DNA of 11,154 nt from Dehalococcoidia bacterium. GTDB taxonomy: Bacteria > Chloroflexota > Dehalococcoidia > SAR202 > UBA11138. Every line of letters begins with the position of its first letter. Position 1 is the stretch's first letter. Positions 8,011 to 11,154 of the stretch are shown here, piece after piece. The notes under the pieces are model-generated. The model did not search any database. It had not been told where the DNA came from and saw only the letters and a list, made by a program, of their open reading frames with translations. Location of the stretch: positions 1 to 11,154 of the forward strand of contig JAAXHZ010000389.1 of the NCBI GenBank assembly GCA_012270625.1. The letters are read 5' to 3'. The position numbers and the translations under genes are program-made.

Positions 8011-8161
8011 GGGCTGTCGGCTCACTCGCATGGACAGAAGCCACTGAGCGGACGGTCGCCTAAGTCGGGCCGGGCGTCGGCTCAGCAGATGCGACAGCCC
8101 AGATTGCAGTGGCTGTCGACTCATGCGAACCTCGGATAAGTCCATTCGACTTAATTCGCAT
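8011..8161 (+). other. Foldable intergenic element with alternative inverted repeats
   Basis: Begins directly after the glycosyltransferase stop. Seen pairings: GGGCTGTCG (8011-8019) with CGACAGCCC (8092-8100), perfect 9 bp; CTGAGCGGACG (8044-8054) with CGTCGGCTCAG (8075-8085), 10 of 11; CGACAGCC (8092-8099) with GGCTGTCG (8111-8118), perfect 8 bp and exclusive with the first; AGCCACTG (8039-8046) with CAGTGGCT (8107-8114), perfect 8 bp; ATGCGAA (8123-8129) with TTCGCAT (8155-8161), perfect 7 bp, enclosing TAAGTC (8137-8142) with GACTTA (8148-8153). GTCGGCTCA occurs at 8016-8024 and 8076-8084 and, with one change, at 8115-8123. No coding frame is convincing. It may be a structured 3' UTR, a leader of the DUF502 gene, a small RNA or a palindromic repeat. 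No T-run typical of an intrinsic terminator follows the last stem. Confidence 0.5.
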
Positions 8162-8254
8162 ATTTCCTAAACATTGACCAGATTTTTGCTTCACCACTCG
8201 GATGGAACTTCGGCTATGATGAATATACGAGGAGTGTAAGAGCTTAAGTTCATC

Positions 8255-8260
8255 AAGGAA
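8255..8260 (+). promoter_or_regulatory. Ribosome binding site deciding the DUF502 start
   Basis: AAGGAA is spaced 2 nt from an ATG at 8263 but 8 nt from the in-frame ATG at 8269. The spacing favours 8269 as the initiation codon. Confidence 0.5.
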
Positions 8261-8268
8261 ATATGCTG

Positions 8269-9027
8269 ATGAACGGTATCGAAACAGGCAGCCCGGAACG
8301 GAGCGTCTTCCAGGCACGCGAACGTGAAGCTCTTCCGATCCGAATCAAGCGACATGTGTGGCGATGCACGACTCGTGGATTCCTGCTGCTGATCCCCCTG
8401 CTCATAACCATTCTCGTAGTTCGATACCTCGTGGGCTTTGCGGGAAGCGCGATAAGCCCATTCGTGGACTTCCTGGTTGGAATACCAGTCCTGCATGACA
8501 TTCCGGGTGTGACGCCTATTGCTTGGGCCGCGGTCACGGTCGCAGTTGTTTTGATGTTCTATGGCATCGGTATGTTGGTTACCGGTGAAAATGGCCGGAG
8601 CAGGGCAGCGCTCAGAATCAATACCTTCTTGGATCATATCCCCGTCGTCAAGTCAATCTACGACGTAGCTGACCAGACGACCCAAGCGTTCTCCACCTCG
8701 CGAGAAAGTGCATTCAGCCGCGTCGTGTTCCTGGAGTGGCCGAGACCCGGAGTAAGAGCGCTGGGACTGGTGACTGGACAGTGTGTACTACCGCACGACG
8801 ACCAGACTATGCTCGTCATCTACATCGCAACCGTGCCGAATCCGACGTCCGGGATGTTGGCAGTCGTTCCTGAAGACGAGGTGGTTGACGCGGGCATCAC
8901 TGTCGAGGATGCGATGAAGATCATCTTCTCAGGCGGCATAGCAATCCCCGAGGGGTTGCAGGAGATAAAGGTCGTTAGGAATCAGCGAGAGCGGATTCCT
9001 GTGACTGTGGGGCATGACCACTGTTGA
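8269..9027 (+). CDS. DUF502 family membrane protein
   Basis: 252 aa from ATG 8269; the ATG at 8263 would add two residues. The pattern fits DUF502. A cytoplasmic basic N-terminus is followed by TRGFLLLIPLLITILVV (35-51) as the first membrane helix and a second helix at about 83-104. Then come the conserved IPVVKSIYDVADQ (124-136), RVVFLEWPRPGVRALGLVTG (151-170), a strand, and PNPTSGMLAVVPEDEV (190-205) with SGG at 221-223. The biochemical role of bacterial DUF502 proteins is not established. The gene follows a 259-nt intergenic stretch rich in inverted repeats, so it probably has its own transcription start. A TATGAT at 8215-8220 could be a -10 box but lacks a well-spaced -35. The gene converges with the phosphoesterase gene on the other strand, leaving only 22 nt between the two stops. 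Confidence 0.92.
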   Translation: MNGIETGSPERSVFQAREREALPIRIKRHVWRCTTRGFLLLIPLLITILVVRYLVGFAGSAISPFVDFLVGIPVLHDIPGVTPIAWAAVTVAVVLMFYGIGMLVTGENGRSRAALRINTFLDHIPVVKSIYDVADQTTQAFSTSRESAFSRVVFLEWPRPGVRALGLVTGQCVLPHDDQTMLVIYIATVPNPTSGMLAVVPEDEVVDAGITVEDAMKIIFSGGIAIPEGLQEIKVVRNQRERIPVTVGHDHC

Positions 9028-9049
9028 ACGGTAGCTGCCCGCACTTGCC

Positions 9050-9916
9050 TCAGTCAGAGCGTCCTAGTTCAGGCAGTGAGTCAGGCACTGACTCCATGCC
9101 GTAGTACCGATGCCGAATAGCGTCCTCTTGCATGTGGACGATTCTGACGCCCGAAGGGTCTGGGCCGAGCGGATAGCCCACTGCCCCGGTCGTGACCATC
9201 ATCAGCCCTGCATCGTTGGCATACACGTTCCGGTGAAGATGCCCAGCAAAGACGGCTGACGCATCGAAGTCCCTGAGTATCCCAACGATAACGTCGCGCC
9301 GCTCGACCGGAACTGTCCACATGCTGTCCGCTTCAGCGGCATGTTCCTGGAACAGGGGATGATGGGTGAACAGAACGAGGTGCTGAGATCCCAGACGTCT
9401 GGCTGCGCTGAGGTCGTCGATCAGGAACTGGACTATGCGGTCCCACTCATCGGGGACGTTCACGGGATCGAACGCCACCGAGCTGTTGATGACCGCGAAG
9501 TGGCAGTCGCCGTGGTCGAATGAGTAGTTGTCCGGGCCGAAGCGCTGCCGATACAGGGCGAGAGAGTCGGACGTCGGCGCCTCTCCGACGTCATGGTTGC
9601 CCGGTACGAGGCGCATGGGGATTCGCTCGTCCAGCGTTGCCGTGATTCTTACAAGCTCATCCACCTGCGCCTGGTTGGCGGCGTCGTGGACCAGGTCTCC
9701 ACAGACAACCGCGAACGCGGGGTTGAGTCGGTTCGTCGACTGTATCGCGGCGGTGTAGAGACGGGTCTCGTCCGCAAATCCGGCGATCGGCCTGGGCGCC
9801 TTGCGGATGAGCAGCCCCCTCGCACGCCGCTCCTCGATGTCCTCGGTAGTGTACTCGCTGACGGATGCAAACATGCCGAATTGGGGGTCCGCCATCTGTA
9901 CGAAGTGGAAGTCCAT
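9050..9916 (-). CDS. CPPED1-like calcineurin-type metallophosphoesterase
   Basis: 288 aa; no signal peptide or membrane helix, so probably cytoplasmic. All calcineurin-like metal motifs are present in order: MADPQFG (8-14) with D10 and Q12 where most family members have D-x-H; CGDLVHD (72-78) with D74; PGNHDVG (105-111) with N107, H108 and D109; THHPLF (184-189) with H185; and AGHLHRN (224-230) with H226 and H228. The ADPQFG start and the C-terminal stretch VGYPLGPDPSGVRIV...HRYY closely resemble eukaryotic CPPED1/CSTP1, a phosphatase group reported to act on phosphoproteins. Known family chemistry is hydrolysis of phosphomonoesters or diesters with two metals; the natural substrate here is unknown. 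Initiation at 9916 is supported by AGGAG and AGGGA in the upstream 20 nt. Only 15 nt separate it from the end of the upstream GNAT gene, so the two form an operon. Confidence 0.92.
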   Translation of the reverse strand: MDFHFVQMADPQFGMFASVSEYTTEDIEERRARGLLIRKAPRPIAGFADETRLYTAAIQSTNRLNPAFAVVCGDLVHDAANQAQVDELVRITATLDERIPMRLVPGNHDVGEAPTSDSLALYRQRFGPDNYSFDHGDCHFAVINSSVAFDPVNVPDEWDRIVQFLIDDLSAARRLGSQHLVLFTHHPLFQEHAAEADSMWTVPVERRDVIVGILRDFDASAVFAGHLHRNVYANDAGLMMVTTGAVGYPLGPDPSGVRIVHMQEDAIRHRYYGMESVPDSLPELGRSD

Positions 9917-9931
9917 GTTTTGTCCCTGCTC

Positions 9932-10843
9932 CTAAAACCTGCGCTCGTACCAGACGGAGTGATGGACCTGGCGATAACCTAGCTTGAGGTACAGCTCGCG
10001 GGCGGGGATGTTCTCGGAGTCCACCTCCAGCTCGATGGCGTCCACGCCCTGCTGCCTGAGATACTCCATTCCGGTCACGACTACAGCGGTGCCTAGTCCA
10101 TTGCCCCGGTACTCCGGGTGAACGCCTGTCATTGAGACAAAGCCGACCTTGCCGAAGCGGTTTTCGTTTCTCAGAGTCCAGTTGTACCCGGCAGGTCTGT
10201 CGCCGTCCATCACGAAGATGATGCCACCGGGGTCGGTATTTGCGATTCGTACTCTCGCGGCGATCTCGTCCACGGTGTTGGGGCAGAATCCCCAGTGTTG
10301 ACCGAACGCGGAGTTCTGGAGCTCGGTCAGCATCGCTTCGTCCTCACCTAGCCTGAAGGACTTCAGGCTGAAGTTGGGACGCAGGTTCAACTCTGGAAGA
10401 TCACCGCCGCTCCAGCGCATCTGCCAGTAGTCTTTCACACGCTCGAATCCCTCTGACTCCAGCAGATGACGGGCATCAGCGGCATCAGCGGATGCCTGGA
10501 TGTGCAGCGCCGTCACGTCGAGTGCCGCGACTTGCTCGATTGCCGCGCCCAGGAGCCGCCTGCCGATACCATGTCCACGAAACGCTTCGAGCACTCCGCC
10601 CGCGACGACCGCGCGGCTAATGGGGACTTCAGGGAAGAGCTGGTAGTAGCCAACAAGATCAGCGCCGGAGTGGGTGAGCGTCAGATTGGTCTCGGGATGC
10701 GCAGACGGGTGCGAGAGCGTCTGCCGCACAAGCTCAGAATCGACCTCTTTTTCAGTGCCTCTCGTTCCACTGATGCTGGTGAGCAGTCGGGTGACAGACT
10801 CAAGGTCGGCCCACTCGAATTTTCGCAGAGTGATGTCGTTCAT
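9932..10843 (-). CDS. Tandem GNAT N-acetyltransferase, MshD-like architecture
   Basis: 303 aa with two GNAT domains, each about 150 residues. The N-terminal domain has the acetyl-CoA loop RGHGIG (89-94) after GGVLEAF. The C-terminal domain has HPEYRGNGLG (242-251), followed by ELEVDSENIPARELYLKLGY (271-290), which resembles the substrate/acetyl-CoA region of mycothiol synthase (MshD). Length and duplicated layout match MshD, which acetylates Cys-GlcN-Ins in Actinobacteria, but many tandem GNATs of other substrates share this layout. Both loops keep the R/Q-x-x-G-x-G/A pattern, so both domains may bind acetyl-CoA. The ATG at 10843 has GGGGA a few bases upstream. First gene of a two-gene operon with the metallophosphoesterase; a good promoter candidate lies about 40 nt upstream. 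The substrate is not determined from sequence, so no gene symbol is given. Confidence 0.85.
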   Translation of the reverse strand: MNDITLRKFEWADLESVTRLLTSISGTRGTEKEVDSELVRQTLSHPSAHPETNLTLTHSGADLVGYYQLFPEVPISRAVVAGGVLEAFRGHGIGRRLLGAAIEQVAALDVTALHIQASADAADARHLLESEGFERVKDYWQMRWSGGDLPELNLRPNFSLKSFRLGEDEAMLTELQNSAFGQHWGFCPNTVDEIAARVRIANTDPGGIIFVMDGDRPAGYNWTLRNENRFGKVGFVSMTGVHPEYRGNGLGTAVVVTGMEYLRQQGVDAIELEVDSENIPARELYLKLGYRQVHHSVWYERRF

Positions 10844-10883
10844 GTTCCCCGCTTGCGCCTATGCCTATCTGAAAGCCAAGCCG

Positions 10884-10912
10884 ATTGTACCAGAGGGACA
10901 TTGGACATCCAA
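10884..10912 (-). promoter_or_regulatory. Sigma70-type promoter of the GNAT-phosphoesterase operon
   Basis: Read on the minus strand: -35 TTGGAT (10912-10907), a spacer of exactly 17 nt, and -10 TACAAT (10889-10884), matching consensus at four and five of six bases. Transcription would start near 10877, leaving a leader of roughly 33 nt before the ATG at 10843. Confidence 0.55.
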
Positions 10913-10918
10913 TCCAAT
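10900..10918. promoter_or_regulatory. Candidate operator: ATTGGA/TCCAAT palindrome over the -35 box
   Basis: ATTGGA (10900-10905) and TCCAAT (10908-10913) form a perfect 6-bp inverted repeat with a 2-nt spacer. A further TCCAAT at 10913-10918 shares its first base with the previous copy. The set covers the -35 hexamer of the promoter at 10884-10912, a usual place for a repressor site. The regulator is unknown, and short A/T-G palindromes can arise by chance. Confidence 0.3.
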
Positions 10919-11120
10919 CTACCCTGCGGCGCCGGCGAGTACAAGACAGTTGAATCCGACGCCGTTGTCCTTCATCGACATACGCATTCTGAATCTGTCC
11001 CAATTCAGGCGCCCCCTGTCTGAGACTCACCACCTCTGGATTACCGAGCGGTGAGCCACTTCGTAGAGTACGGGGGCTTACAGGGGTAGGTAAACGTGTA
11101 TAGCCAAGCATGAGCGCCAG

Positions 11121-11154
11121 CCAACAGGCCCCTCTCCCTCAGGGAGAGGGTTGG
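11121..11154. repeat. Palindromic repeat with 10-bp perfect stem (may continue past the edge)
   Basis: CCCTCTCCCT (11130-11139) and AGGGAGAGGG (11141-11150) form a perfect 10-bp inverted repeat around a single C. An outer CCAAC (11121-11125) also matches GTTGG (11150-11154), so the symmetry extends to the window end with a small asymmetry (AGGC). There is no T-run after the stem inside the window. It resembles intergenic REP-like palindromes found in many bacterial genomes; it could also be part of a terminator for a gene outside the window. Confidence 0.6.

Larger units (their letters stand above)
10844..11154. other. Non-coding region upstream of the minus-strand operon
   Basis: 311 bases with no convincing gene: open frames on both strands lack ribosome sites, domains and family-like composition. 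It holds the operon promoter and palindrome near 10884-10918 and a hairpin-forming repeat at the window edge. Nothing recognised lies between about 10920 and 11120. Confidence 0.6.

Noticed and set aside
8174..8220. TTGACC (8174-8179) and TATGAT (8215-8220) as a promoter for the DUF502 gene
   Set aside because: The two boxes are 35 nt apart and neither has a partner at 16-18 nt, so a sigma70 promoter is not supported.
9078..9094. Hairpin GAGTCA-loop-TGACTC near the end of the phosphoesterase gene, a possible bidirectional terminator
   Set aside because: Only 6 bp, inside the coding region, and without a T-run on either strand.
9593..9982. Long plus-strand open frame opposite the phosphoesterase
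   Set aside because: Shadow of a gene with complete catalytic motifs on the minus strand; no recognisable domain in its own translation.
10466..11054. Plus-strand open frames opposite and upstream of the GNAT gene
   Set aside because: They overlap a well-supported minus-strand GNAT gene and its promoter, and the translations show no domain.

Overview
The window is a bacterial chromosomal segment of moderately high G+C, densely packed with genes on both strands. It carries no phage, IS, plasmid or CRISPR hallmark. The gene set is a zinc-ribbon/PQQ-propeller membrane protein, a large repeat-containing membrane protein, a DUF502 protein, a BioF2/FemAB-like transferase beside an MshA-like GT4, and tandem-GNAT proteins. 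With GGAG-type ribosome sites and a CCA-encoding tRNA, this fits a member of Chloroflexota (Dehalococcoidia/SAR202-like). That placement is an inference from gene style, not proof.

Layout. (i) 1-4424, + strand: three envelope-associated genes. The first is a membrane-anchored metzincin-like protein whose zinc motif is mutated at three of four key positions. It overlaps by 23 bp a membrane-anchored PQQ beta-propeller protein with a cytoplasmic zinc ribbon. The third is a 657-aa membrane protein with three diverged internal repeats and no recognised family. (ii) 4495-4586: tRNA-Ser(GCU). (iii) 4726-8009, + strand: a compact run of threonine synthase (thrC), a BioF2/FemAB-like acyltransferase and an MshA-like GT4 glycosyltransferase, with gaps of 15 and 8 nt. 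It is probably one transcript. (iv) 8010-8268: an intergenic stretch with several nested and mutually exclusive inverted repeats, followed by a DUF502 membrane protein (8269-9027). (v) 9050-10843, - strand: a two-gene operon of an MshD-like tandem GNAT protein followed by a CPPED1-like metallophosphoesterase. A plausible sigma70 promoter at 10884-10912 precedes it, with an ATTGGA/TCCAAT palindrome over its -35 box. (vi) 10844-11154: non-coding, ending in a strong CCCTCTCCCT/AGGGAGAGGG palindrome.

The genes fall into cell-envelope functions (the first three genes and DUF502) and small-molecule or glycoconjugate chemistry (thrC, BioF2-like, GT4, tandem GNAT). The most interesting points are the inactivated metzincin scaffold, the internal repeats of the 657-aa protein, the foldable intergenic element at 8011-8161, and the co-location of MshA-like and MshD-like proteins in an organism that is probably not an actinobacterium.
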